A DNA stretch of 64,000 nucleotides from Streptomyces sp. CBMA291 (GTDB lineage: Bacteria; Actinomycetota; Actinomycetes; Streptomycetales; Streptomycetaceae): NCBI RefSeq assembly GCF_014596525.1, contig NZ_MSJP01000033.1:1-64000 (forward strand), written 5' to 3'. The notes under the pieces are model-generated. The model was not told the origin of the DNA. It was given only the letters and a program-made list of their open reading frames with translations, and searched no databases. Positions 8,273 through 19,305 of this stretch are shown here, in pieces. A program made the translations under genes and the position numbers. Numbering within the stretch: the stretch's first letter is position 1; every line of letters starts with the position of its first letter.

Positions 8273-8345
8273 GCGCGGGGGAGTGAGGGGGTGCCATCCC
8301 ACCCCATGCCATCCCACACCTCCCTTCCCTTCTCTTCCCCTCCCT

Positions 8346-9557
8346 TCAGCGTGGCCTCGGCACCCGTGCCTCCGGGTTGTGCCAGGACGGGACCGGGGGG
8401 CCTATGAGGCGTTCGGCGGGGGACGTCGGGCGGAGGACGAAGGGGTCCACTGAGGGCAGCCGGTCGTGGTGGACGCGGTCGGGGTGGGTGCCGAGGGCCA
8501 CGAGGACTTCGGTGATCTCCGTGACGAAGCCCGGCGGCCCGGCCAGGTACACCTCGTGCGTGTCCCAGTGGACGCAGGCCCGCAGTGCCTGGACGAGCCG
8601 TTCCGTCGCCTGGTCCCGGGGATGGTCGGGCGCGGGCGTGATGTAGGTGACGCTCAGCCCTTCGAGCCGGGCCGCGAGCCGTTCGACGTCCCGCCGCCCG
8701 TACAGGTACTCCTTCGCGCGGGCCACCACGAACAGGCGCCCCCGCAGCCCCGGCTCCTGCTCCGCCGCCTCCGACAGGAGGGCCTTCATCGGCGCCCAGC
8801 CGGTGCCCGCGCATATATAGGTGCGCGGCCCGCCCGGCACGGGGCGCGCGACCAGACCGCCGTCGGGCACGCCGAGGCGCAGCCGGCCGCCCGGCGCCGT
8901 GCCGTCGACGAGGATCGTGCTCAGGGCCCCGCCCGGGATCCGGCTCACGTGCAGTTCCACCGTGCCGTCCGGGCGGGGCGCGTCGGCCAGGGAGTAGGTG
9001 CGCCAGACGCGCGGGCGCTGCGGTGAGCCGACGCTCACGTACTGGCCGGGGTGGAAGGCCAGCGGTCTGCGGGGCAGCAGGGTGAGGACGGCCAGGTCGG
9101 GGCCGTACCGCTCGTGCCGGAGGACGTCCGTGTCCCACCAGACGGGATCGCCCGCCCCGGCGGCCTGGTCGGCGCCCGCCAGCATCCGGTCGGAGATCGC
9201 CCCGTACGCCTCCGTCCACGCCTTCTCCGCCTCCGGGGTCCAGGCGGGTCCCGCCGCGAAGGCGAAGGCGGCGAGGAGGCTGGTCCCCACGGCCGAGTAG
9301 AGGGCGGGGGTGGCGAGGAACTTGCGGTGGTCGCGGCCGAGGCGCTCCAGGTATCCGGGCAGGTCGGGGTCGTCGAGCAGGTCGACCACGTGCCCGAGGG
9401 CGGCGAAGAGCCGGTCCCGCTGGGGCCGGATGTCCTCGGGGAACAGCTCGCGCAGGGCCGGGTTGTGCCAGAAGAGATGCGCGTAGAAGAAGGTGACGGC
9501 GTGTTCGGCCCGTCGCTCGACGACCGCGAACGTGCTTCTGAGCATCTGAGGGTCCAC
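8346..9557 (-). CDS. Flavohemoglobin-like globin-FAD/NAD reductase
   Basis: About 403 aa. The N-terminal globin has FYAHLF (B-helix Tyr) and a proximal-His motif GRDHRKFL. A ferredoxin-reductase part follows: FAD site RTYSLAD, NAD site ICAGTGWAPMKALL and a C-terminal YLAGPPGFV. This is the flavohemoglobin layout (nitric oxide dioxygenase, NO to nitrate, cytoplasmic). The start is uncertain: GTG 9557 (VDPQMLRSTF) fits family starts and ATG 9545 is the alternative; neither has a good ribosome site. It diverges from a P450 gene; a role as its electron donor is conceivable but unsupported. Confidence 0.87.
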   Translation of the reverse strand: MDPQMLRSTFAVVERRAEHAVTFFYAHLFWHNPALRELFPEDIRPQRDRLFAALGHVVDLLDDPDLPGYLERLGRDHRKFLATPALYSAVGTSLLAAFAFAAGPAWTPEAEKAWTEAYGAISDRMLAGADQAAGAGDPVWWDTDVLRHERYGPDLAVLTLLPRRPLAFHPGQYVSVGSPQRPRVWRTYSLADAPRPDGTVELHVSRIPGGALSTILVDGTAPGGRLRLGVPDGGLVARPVPGGPRTYICAGTGWAPMKALLSEAAEQEPGLRGRLFVVARAKEYLYGRRDVERLAARLEGLSVTYITPAPDHPRDQATERLVQALRACVHWDTHEVYLAGPPGFVTEITEVLVALGTHPDRVHHDRLPSVDPFVLRPTSPAERLIGPPVPSWHNPEARVPRPR

Positions 9558-9643
9558 GGTCAAGAATCTAGGGCACCACCCCCCTTCTTGATCACAGGAT
9601 CTCCACACCCGGACCGGCCGGAAGCTGCCTGTACGGTCGGGGG

Positions 9644-11077
9644 GTGAGCAGCACCTCCGGCACCGGCCCCACCTCCAGCCCCACCCCCGCGCCTGGCCCC
9701 GCCTCCAGCCCCGCGCCCGCGCCTGGCCCCACCCTCGCGCCCGGCTCCGCCTCCGGCCCCACCCCCGGGTCTCCCTCCTGTCCCGTCTCCGGCGGTTCCT
9801 CCCGCCCGGACTCCGATCCCGCGCCGCCCCTCTTCACCTGGGAGTTCGCGAGCGACCCCTATCCGGCGTACGCCTGGCTCAGGGAGCACGCGCCGGTGCA
9901 CCGCACCACGCTGCCCAGCGGGGTGGAGGCCTGGCTCGTGACGCGGTACGCCGACGCCCGGCAGGCCCTCGCCGACCAGCGGCTCTCCAAGAACCCGGCG
10001 CACCACGACGAGTCCCCGCACGCCAAGGGGAAGACGGGCATCCCCGGCGAGCGCAAGGCCGAGCTGATGACCCATCTGCTCAACATCGACCCGCCGGACC
10101 ACACCCGGCTGCGCCGTCTCGTCTCGAAGGCGTTCACCCCGCGCCGGGTCGCCGCCTTCGCGCCGCGCGTGCAGGAGCTGACCGACCGGCTCATCGACTC
10201 CTTCGTGGAGCGGGGGAGCGCGGACCTCATCCACGAGTTCGCCTTCCCGCTCCCCATCTACGCCATCTGCGATCTGCTCGGGGTGCCCGAGGAGGACCAG
10301 GACGACTTCCGGGACTGGGCCGGGATGATGATCCGGCACGGCGGCGGGCCGCGCGGCGGGGTCGCCCGCTCGGTGAAGAAGATGCGCGGCTATCTCGCCG
10401 AGCTGATCCACCGCAAGCGCGAGGAGCCCGGGGACGACCTCATCTCGGGGCTCATCAAGGCCTCCGACCACGGCGAGCACCTCACCGAGAACGAGGCCGC
10501 CGCCATGGCCTTCATCCTTCTGTTCGCCGGTTTTGAAACTACCGTCAACTTGGTAGGAAACGGACTTTACGCACTTCTTCGGCACCCCGAGCAGCGCGAG
10601 CGGCTCCAAGACGCGCTGGCCGCCGGGGACACCGGGCTCCTGGAGACCGGCATCGAGGAGCTGCTGCGGTACGACGGGCCGGTGGAGATGGCCACCTGGC
10701 GGTACGCCACCCGGCCGCTCGTCATCGGCGGCCAGGAGATCCCGGCGGGCGACCCGGTGCTCGTGGTCCTCGCCGCCGCCGACCGGGACCCGGAGCGGTT
10801 CGACGACCCGGACGTCCTCGACCTCGCCCGGCGCGACAACCAGCACCTCGGGTACGGCCACGGCGTCCACTACTGCCTGGGCGCGCCGCTGGCCCGGCTC
10901 GAAGGGCAGACGGCGCTCGCGACCCTGCTGACCCGCCTCCCGGACCTCCGGCTCGCCGCCGATCCGGACGAACTGCGATGGCGCGGCGGGCTCATCATGC
11001 GGGGATTGCGCACGCTTCCGGTGGAATTCACCCCGTCCGCACCACTCCTGCCTACTGACGAGCCGTCAGAAATGTGA
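9644..11077 (+). CDS. Cytochrome P450, CYP107-like
   Basis: A 477-aa protein from GTG 9644. A Pro/Ser/Gly-rich extension of about 60 residues (repeated TPAPGP/PAPGP) precedes the P450 fold. Key motifs are the I-helix AGFETT (295-300), the K-helix EELLR, and heme loop GYGHGVHYCLG with the axial Cys at about 411. Its position before rpfC, rpfA and eno matches the CYP107U P450 of other Streptomyces, reported to influence differentiation; the natural substrate is unknown to me. Codons around the I-helix (10511-10580) are unusually A/T-ending. Confidence 0.92.
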   Translation: MSSTSGTGPTSSPTPAPGPASSPAPAPGPTLAPGSASGPTPGSPSCPVSGGSSRPDSDPAPPLFTWEFASDPYPAYAWLREHAPVHRTTLPSGVEAWLVTRYADARQALADQRLSKNPAHHDESPHAKGKTGIPGERKAELMTHLLNIDPPDHTRLRRLVSKAFTPRRVAAFAPRVQELTDRLIDSFVERGSADLIHEFAFPLPIYAICDLLGVPEEDQDDFRDWAGMMIRHGGGPRGGVARSVKKMRGYLAELIHRKREEPGDDLISGLIKASDHGEHLTENEAAAMAFILLFAGFETTVNLVGNGLYALLRHPEQRERLQDALAAGDTGLLETGIEELLRYDGPVEMATWRYATRPLVIGGQEIPAGDPVLVVLAAADRDPERFDDPDVLDLARRDNQHLGYGHGVHYCLGAPLARLEGQTALATLLTRLPDLRLAADPDELRWRGGLIMRGLRTLPVEFTPSAPLLPTDEPSEM

Positions 11078-11170
11078 TCTTCGCGTGATCGGAGGTGCAT
11101 CGGCTTGTGACGGGCATTCGAATGCCGCTACGTTCGCCGCTGTCTCAGCCGCCACGCGAAAGGCGTCCCT

Positions 11171-12310
11171 ATGCTTTCCGGGAACGGACGACACCGCCGC
11201 CCCCGTCAGGCCCCCGCACTCGTCGTCGCGGCGGGGGTGACCGGCTCGGCGATGGCCCTTCCGCTGCTCGCCACCGGCTCGGCCACCGCCGCCGACGCCG
11301 CGACCTGGGACCGGGTCGCCGAGTGCGAGTCCGGCGGCCAGTGGAGCGCCGACACCGGCAACGGCCGGTACGGAGGACTCCAGCTCACCCAGGAGGGCTG
11401 GGAGCGGTACGGAGGTCTGGCGTACGCGCCCAGCCCCGATCTGGCCAGCCGCGCCCAGCAGATCGCGGTGGCGGAGAAGGCGCTCGCCCAGGGCGCCTCC
11501 GACTGGGCGAGCTGCGCGCCGATCGCCGGTCTCGCCAACGACGGCGCCAAGCCCGCGGTGAACCCGGGCCCGTCCCAGGCGCCGAAGGCCCAGGGGCCCG
11601 TCGGCGAGTCGAACAGGACGTCGGGGCTGCCTGCGTCCGACGCGACGAAGCCGACCGGCGCCGCAGGGGCGGCAGGGGCGGCCGGTCGCGCCGGCGCCTC
11701 CGCGAGCCCGTCCGCGACGCCGTCCACCGCGCCCTCCTCCGCGACCCCGGGGACCCCCACCGGCACCCCGGCGACCGGCACCCCCGACGGCTCGGCCGCT
11801 CCGACGGCTCCGGGCTCCTCCGCGACGCCCGACGCGACCGGCACGCCCGGTGCGCCGGAGCCGTCGACCTCCTCGGGCCCGTCCGGTTCATCTGATTCAT
11901 CCGGTACATCCGATCCGTCCGGGGTGCCGTCGGGTGACGCCTCGTCGGCCGCGCCCGGCAACGGGAAGCACCGGGGCGAGGCCGCCTCGGACGAAACCGG
12001 CAAGGCGGGCACTTCCGCTGAATCCGGACGACATGCGGCAGACGGGGGCGGGTCGGCCGGGAAGGTCGCGATGAAGTCCGTGGCCGACACCGCGAAGGAT
12101 TCGGGCGGAACGGACAGTCAGGGCACTTCGGGCGCGTACACGGTGAAGCCGGGTGACAACCTGTCGGACATTGCGCAGGAGAACGAACTGCCCGGCGGCT
12201 GGACCGCGCTCTACGACGCCAACCGAGGGACCGTCGGAACCGACCCGGACCTCATCCTCCCTGGTCAGAGCCTGGAGTTGACGAAGGGTTCGGTCGCGAA
12301 GGCGGGGTGA
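11171..12310 (+). CDS. rpfC: Resuscitation-promoting factor RpfC-like, Rpf domain plus LysM
   Basis: A 379-aa secreted muralytic protein. The signal peptide (MLSGNGRHRRPRQAP, hydrophobic core, TGSATAADA) leads to an Rpf domain (about residues 38-115: TWDRVAECESGGQWS with the catalytic Glu, then GNGRYGGLQL). A long Ala/Ser/Thr/Pro-rich linker (about 120-310) precedes a C-terminal LysM (YTVKPGDNLSDIAQ, LILPGQSL). Rpf enzymes cleave peptidoglycan to allow spore germination and regrowth. ATG 11171 follows GAAAGG. It is next to rpfA but lacks the riboswitch leader seen there. Confidence 0.9.
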   Translation: MLSGNGRHRRPRQAPALVVAAGVTGSAMALPLLATGSATAADAATWDRVAECESGGQWSADTGNGRYGGLQLTQEGWERYGGLAYAPSPDLASRAQQIAVAEKALAQGASDWASCAPIAGLANDGAKPAVNPGPSQAPKAQGPVGESNRTSGLPASDATKPTGAAGAAGAAGRAGASASPSATPSTAPSSATPGTPTGTPATGTPDGSAAPTAPGSSATPDATGTPGAPEPSTSSGPSGSSDSSGTSDPSGVPSGDASSAAPGNGKHRGEAASDETGKAGTSAESGRHAADGGGSAGKVAMKSVADTAKDSGGTDSQGTSGAYTVKPGDNLSDIAQENELPGGWTALYDANRGTVGTDPDLILPGQSLELTKGSVAKAG

Positions 12311-12527
12311 TCCGTAGTCATATGTCCGTTATGGGCAAGTGAGACATGGGTCTCTTCACCCGAACTGGCGTGTCACGTCCGCAAACTTTGCTGATGCCGC
12401 CTCCCACCTGCGTAAACGCCCTCCACCGGAGGGCAAGGAGGGGCGTTATTTCCGCAATACGCCTCTTTGAACTTCCGGTGGATCTATGACTACGGTCATC
12501 ACCGCTCGCCACCGCGGGCCCCGTCGA

Positions 12528-13506
<979 letters not shown>

Positions 13507-13567
13507 GCCCGGCGGTCCGAGTGAGTCCGGCGGCTCACCCGGCCCCTGCGACCCTCCCGCGGTGACC

Positions 13568-13610
13568 ACCCCGCCCCGGCGCGCCTCCCCCGTGCGCGCC
13601 GGGGCGGGGT
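13568..13610 (+). terminator. rpfA terminator hairpin
   Basis: A perfect 17-bp stem (13568-13584 with 13594-13610, sequence ACCCCGCCCCGGCGCGC and its complement) with a 9-nt loop, 61 nt after the rpfA stop. There is no T-tract, as usual in actinomycetes. Confidence 0.8.
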
Positions 13611-15249
<1,639 letters not shown>

Positions 15250-15279
15250 CCGACGGTCCGTCCGCAGGCCCCCCGCCCC

Positions 15280-15305
15280 GCCGCCGGTGAAATCGAACCG
15301 GCGGC
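15280..15305 (+). terminator. eno terminator hairpin
   Basis: A 9-bp stem GCCGCCGGT (15280-15288) paired with ACCGGCGGC (15297-15305) around an 8-nt AT-richer loop, 31 nt after the eno stop. Confidence 0.6.
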
Positions 15306-15389
15306 AGGGCGCCGCGAAGCGAAGCGTCCCCGCACTCGGTCCCGTACCGTGGGCGGGGACGTCCGCGTGAACAGGGGAGGCGACACGAC

Positions 15390-15860
15390 ATGGCCGTGAA
15401 GGACCGGGACCGGTTCTCGACCGCGACCCGGATCAAGCTGCTCGGGGAGCAGACGGCGGCCCGTGTCTACCGCTCGCAGACCCGCCGCCAGGCCCACCGC
15501 TCCCGGCTCACCGGCCGCGCGGCCTTCCTCGCGCTCGTCGTCTGCTCCCTCGTGGTGGCCCTCGCCTACCCCATGCGGAGCTACGTCTCCCAGCAGGGCG
15601 AGATCGCCGACCAGCAGCGCAAGACGGCCGACGCGGCCCGGCGGGTCGAGGAACTCAGGGACGAGAAGGCCCGCCTCCAGGACCCGGCCTACGTCCGCCG
15701 CCTCGCCCGCGAGCACCTCCACTACCTGATGCCCGGCGAGACCGGCTTCACCGTGAACGACCCCGGCGCCGGGCAGCGGCCCCGTGCCGACCAGGGCGCG
15801 GCCGACCGCCCCTGGTACGACAACCTCTGGGACGGCGTCGACCGCGCCGACCGCCCCTGA
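15390..15860 (+). CDS. divIC: Septum formation initiator family protein (DivIC/FtsB-like)
   Basis: A 156-aa single-pass membrane protein. A basic cytoplasmic N-terminus (MAVKDRDRFSTATRIKLLGEQ) precedes one transmembrane helix (about residues 45-66, AAFLALVVCSLVVALAYPM), a coiled coil (about 70-100, QQGEIADQQRKTADAARRVEELRDEKARL) and the family signature DPAYVRRLAREHLHYLMPGE. DivIC/FtsB binds FtsL and FtsQ/DivIB at the division septum. GGGAGG precedes ATG 15390. It stands between eno and the DUF501 gene, the standard actinobacterial position. Confidence 0.92.
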   Translation: MAVKDRDRFSTATRIKLLGEQTAARVYRSQTRRQAHRSRLTGRAAFLALVVCSLVVALAYPMRSYVSQQGEIADQQRKTADAARRVEELRDEKARLQDPAYVRRLAREHLHYLMPGETGFTVNDPGAGQRPRADQGAADRPWYDNLWDGVDRADRP

Positions 15861-15899
15861 GCCGTAGACCCTCATACGCGACACACGAGCAAGGCAGAC

Positions 15900-16439
15900 A
15901 TGGAAACGCCCCCTCCGCAGACCGAACGCACCGAGCCCACCGACGCGGACGTCGCCGCCTTCGAGCTCCAGCTCGGCCGCCCGCCCCGCGGACTGCGCGC
16001 CATCGCGCACCGCTGCCCGTGCGGCAACCCCGATGTCGTCGAGACCGCCCCCCGGCTCCCGGACGGCACCCCCTTCCCCACCACGTACTACCTGACCTGC
16101 CCCCGGGCGGCCTCGGCCATCGGGACCCTGGAGGCCAACGGGGTCATGAAGGAGATGCAGGCCAGGCTCGCCACCGACCCGGAGCTCGCCGACGCCTACC
16201 GCGCCGCGCACGAGGACTACCTCGCGCGCCGGGACGCCATCGAGGTCCTCGAAGGCTTCCCCAGCGCCGGTGGCATGCCCGACCGCGTCAAGTGCCTGCA
16301 CGTCCTCGTCGGCCACGCGCTGGTCGCGGGCCCCGGGGTCAACCCGTTCGGCGACGAGGCCCTCGCGATGCTCCCCGAGTGGTGGGCCAAGGGCCCCTGC
16401 GTCACCCCGTGCGCCGACGAGACGAAGGCGGCGGAATGA
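15900..16439 (+). CDS. DUF501 domain-containing protein
   Basis: A 179-aa protein starting at ATG 15900. The DUF501 family features are visible: PRGLRAIAHRCPCGNPDVVET near the N-terminus, FPTTYYLTCPRAASAIGTLEANGVMKEM in the middle and PDRVKCLHVLVGHALVAGPGVNP with paired Cys/His residues that may bind metal. The biochemical role is unknown; the gene sits almost universally between divIC/ftsB and ppx in actinobacteria. Its stop overlaps the ppx start (ATGA), so they are translationally coupled. Confidence 0.93.
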   Translation: METPPPQTERTEPTDADVAAFELQLGRPPRGLRAIAHRCPCGNPDVVETAPRLPDGTPFPTTYYLTCPRAASAIGTLEANGVMKEMQARLATDPELADAYRAAHEDYLARRDAIEVLEGFPSAGGMPDRVKCLHVLVGHALVAGPGVNPFGDEALAMLPEWWAKGPCVTPCADETKAAE

Positions 16440-17350
16440 CCCGGGTCGCCGGAATCGACTGCGGCACCAACTCCATCCGGCTGCTCGTTGCCGACGTGGA
16501 CCCGGAGACGGGCGAGCTGACCGAGCTGGACCGGCGGATGACCATCGTCCGGCTCGGGCAGGGCGTCGACCAGACCGGGCGGCTCGCCCCCGAGGCCCTG
16601 GAGCGCACCTTCGCCGCCTGCCGCGCCTACGCCGAGGTCATCGAGGAGCTGGGCGCCGAGAAGCTGCGCTTCGTCGCCACCTCCGCCTCCCGCGACGCCG
16701 AGAACCGGGACGAGTTCGTCGACGGGGTCAAGGCGATCCTGGGCGTCGAGCCCGAGGTCATCTCCGGCGACCAGGAGGCCGCGTTCTCCTTCACCGGGGC
16801 CACCGGCGAGCTGCCCGCCGCCGAGAAGTACCTGGTCGTGGACATCGGCGGCGGCTCCACCGAGTTCGTCACCGGGGACCGCGAGGTCGAGGCGGCCCGC
16901 TCCGTCGACATCGGCTGCGTCCGGCTCACCGAGCGGCACGTCCGGCACGACCCGCCGACCGCCGAGGAGGTCGCCGCGATCCGCGCCGACGTCCGCGCCG
17001 CCCTCGACCTGGCCGCCGAGACCGTGCCGATCGGGACCGCCGGGACCCTCGTCGGTCTGGCCGGTTCGGTCACCACGGTCGCCGCGATCGCCCTCGGACT
17101 CCCGGAGTACGACTCCACGAAGATCCACCACGCGCGGCTCTCCGCCGCGCAGGTCGCCGAGGTCACCGACCGGCTGCTGGTCTCCACCCACGCCGAGCGG
17201 GCCGGGATCCCGGTGATCCACCCCGGGCGGGTGGACGTGATCATCGCCGGAGCGCTCGTCCTGCGGGAGATCGTCGAGCGGGTCGGAGCCCACGAGGTCG
17301 TCGTCAGCGAGCACGACATCCTCGATGGGATCGCCCTATCCGTGGCATAG
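16436..17350 (+). CDS. ppx: Ppx/GppA exopolyphosphatase family protein
   Basis: A 304-aa protein with the ASKHA phosphatase fold: phosphate-1 loop VAGIDCGTNSIRLLVADV, LRFVATSASRDAENRDEF, EVISGDQEAAFSF and phosphate-2 loop VVDIGGGSTEF, with GLAGSVTTVAAI later. The family hydrolyses terminal phosphates of polyphosphate or the gamma/5' phosphate of (p)ppGpp; this short two-domain form is the actinobacterial type. ATG 16436 overlaps the DUF501 stop. Whether the physiological substrate is polyP or pppGpp cannot be told from sequence. Confidence 0.92.
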   Translation: MTRVAGIDCGTNSIRLLVADVDPETGELTELDRRMTIVRLGQGVDQTGRLAPEALERTFAACRAYAEVIEELGAEKLRFVATSASRDAENRDEFVDGVKAILGVEPEVISGDQEAAFSFTGATGELPAAEKYLVVDIGGGSTEFVTGDREVEAARSVDIGCVRLTERHVRHDPPTAEEVAAIRADVRAALDLAAETVPIGTAGTLVGLAGSVTTVAAIALGLPEYDSTKIHHARLSAAQVAEVTDRLLVSTHAERAGIPVIHPGRVDVIIAGALVLREIVERVGAHEVVVSEHDILDGIALSVA

Positions 17351-17393
17351 CGGGCACCTATCGTGGCGTCCGGCGACATCCCGTCGGGAAAGT

Positions 17394-17411
17394 TCGTGAA
17401 GTTCTTCACAA
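17394..17411 (+). promoter_or_regulatory. Rex-like (redox-sensing repressor) operator upstream of ndh
   Basis: TCGTGAAGTTCTTCACAA matches the Rex consensus TTGTGAA-N4-TTCACAA with one mismatch in the left arm. Two further half-sites lie downstream (TTCACAA at 17565-17571 and TTGTGAA at 17668-17674). Rex senses the NADH/NAD+ ratio and controls respiratory genes in Streptomyces. The rest of the 369-bp gap between ppx and ndh holds no gene. Confidence 0.65.
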
Positions 17412-17719
17412 GGAAAAGGGTCCTGTTGGCGCCCAGAGAGGGCCATTAGGCCCTTTGAGGGGCGTCTCGGGGGCCTTTCGCAGGCGTGAAGGCCGATTCG
17501 CTCGAAGTTTCCATTGCGTGAACGGGGCCCCTGTTTCGACCTCCACGGGGCCCCTCCGGGCCAGTTCACAAGGGGTGGCAAACGTTCGCCCCCGCACTCC
17601 GGTTCCTTTGCACCACCATGACATGGATCACGTGGGCGGCGGAGTGTAGCAGAGGTGGTTAAGGTCCTTGTGAAGGGGCGCACGAACCACCCCCCAGGAG
17701 GGGGTGGATACTCGATGCC

Positions 17720-19096
17720 ATGAGCACCACGGAGCGTCCCAGGATCCTCGTAGTAGGCGGCGGGTACGTAGGCCTGTACGCAGCTCGGCGCATCCTCAAG
17801 AAGATGCGCTACGCGGAGGCGACCGTCACGGTCGTCGACCCGCGGTCGTACATGACCTACCAGCCCTTCCTCCCCGAAGCCGCCGCCGGCAGCATCTCGC
17901 CGCGCCACGTCGTCGTCCCGCTGCGACGCGTCGTGCGCGGAGCCGAGGTGCTCACCGGCCGGGTCACCACCATCGACCAGGACCGCAAGGTCGCCACGGT
18001 CGCGCCGCTCGTCGGCGAGGCCTACGAGCTGCCCTTCGACTACCTGATCATCGCGATGGGCGCGGTCTCCCGCACCTTCCCGATCCCCGGTCTCGCCGAG
18101 CAGGGCATCGGCATGAAGGGCATCGAGGAGGCCATCGGCCTGCGCAACCACGTCCTCGAACAGCTCGACAAGGCCGACTCGACCACCGACGAGGAGGTCC
18201 GCCGCAAGGCGCTGACCTTCGTCTTCGTGGGCGGCGGCTTCGCCGGCGCGGAGACCATCGGCGAGGTCGAGGACATGGCCCGCGACGCCGCGAAGTACTA
18301 CCAGAACGTGTCGCGCGAGGACATGCGCTTCGTCCTGGTCGACGCGGCCGACAAGATCCTTCCCGAGGTGGGCCCGAAGCTCGGCCAGTACGGCAAGGAG
18401 CACCTGGAGAGCCGGGGCATCGAGATCTACCTCGAAACCTCCATGGACTCCTGCGTCGACGGTCACGTCGTCCTGAAGAACGGCCTTGAGGTCGACGCCA
18501 ACACCATCGTGTGGACCGCCGGCGTCAAGCCGAACCCGGCGCTCTCCCGCTTCGGTCTGCCGCTCGGCCCCCGCGGCCACGTGGACACCACCGAGAAGCT
18601 CCAGATCAACGGCCTGGACTACGCCTGGGCCGCGGGCGACAACGCCCAGGTCCCGGACATGGTCGGCCGCCGTGCGGGCAACCCGAACGCCTGGTGCCCG
18701 CCGAACGCCCAGCACGCCCTGCGTCAGGCCAAGGTCCTCGGCGACAACGTGGTCTCGGGCATGCGCGGCTTCCCGCAGAAGCCGTACAGCCACGCCAACA
18801 AGGGCGCGGTGGCCGGACTCGGTCTGCACAAGGGCGTCGCCATGATCGTCATGGGCAAGGTGAAGATCAAGCTCAAGGGCCGTCTCGCCTGGTACATGCA
18901 CCGCGGCTACCACGGCATGGCGATGCCGACCTGGAACCGCAAGATCCGCATCTTCGCGGACTGGACCCTCGGCATGTTCCTCAAGCGCGAGGTCGTCTCG
19001 CTCGGCGCCATGGAGACGCCGCGCGAGGAGTTCTACGAGGCGGCCAAGCCCGCCCCCGCGCCGGCCGCCCCGGCGCAGGAGAAGGCCAAGGCCTGA
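17720..19096 (+). CDS. ndh: Type II NADH dehydrogenase (NDH-2)
   Basis: A 458-aa flavoprotein. The N-terminal FAD motif ILVVGGGYVGLYAA, a second dinucleotide fold FVFVGGGFAGAETIGE (NADH) and the quinone-reductase stretch DYAWAAGDNAQVPD fit the non-proton-pumping NDH-2 family. A C-terminal amphipathic region (GKVKIKLKGRLAWYMHRGYHG) should hold it at the membrane. It passes electrons from NADH to menaquinone. ATG 17720 was chosen as the conserved start. The long upstream region contains Rex-like sites, suggesting induction at high NADH or low oxygen. Confidence 0.9.
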   Translation: MSTTERPRILVVGGGYVGLYAARRILKKMRYAEATVTVVDPRSYMTYQPFLPEAAAGSISPRHVVVPLRRVVRGAEVLTGRVTTIDQDRKVATVAPLVGEAYELPFDYLIIAMGAVSRTFPIPGLAEQGIGMKGIEEAIGLRNHVLEQLDKADSTTDEEVRRKALTFVFVGGGFAGAETIGEVEDMARDAAKYYQNVSREDMRFVLVDAADKILPEVGPKLGQYGKEHLESRGIEIYLETSMDSCVDGHVVLKNGLEVDANTIVWTAGVKPNPALSRFGLPLGPRGHVDTTEKLQINGLDYAWAAGDNAQVPDMVGRRAGNPNAWCPPNAQHALRQAKVLGDNVVSGMRGFPQKPYSHANKGAVAGLGLHKGVAMIVMGKVKIKLKGRLAWYMHRGYHGMAMPTWNRKIRIFADWTLGMFLKREVVSLGAMETPREEFYEAAKPAPAPAAPAQEKAKA

Positions 19097-19162
19097 GGCC
19101 GAGGCACCGGGCCGGGGACCCCTGAGGGTCCCCAGCCCGGCGCAGTACCGTGACACCCCCGC

Positions 19163-19198
19163 AAGGGCCGTCCGCCATCCGTGGTGCGGACGGCCCTT
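19163..19198 (+). terminator. ndh terminator hairpin
   Basis: A perfect 13-bp stem AAGGGCCGTCCGC (19163-19175) with 19186-19198, 10-nt loop, followed by TCGCGTGTTTT. A second GC-rich hairpin lies just upstream at about 19110-19140. Confidence 0.85.
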
Positions 19199-19305
19199 CG
19201 CGTGTTTTGCCGACTCGTTGCGCTGCGGCGGGAGTGCCCGCGCCACGCGGAGTGTTCTCCTGGTGACGAACATTTCTGGGGCTCTCGATCACGGAGGTGT
19301 GCACC

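Noticed and set aside
17641..17690. tRNA-like string (GTGTAGCAGAGGTGGTTAAGG)
   Set aside because: No acceptor stem, T arm or anticodon stem can be formed; it looks like promoter or leader DNA of ndh.
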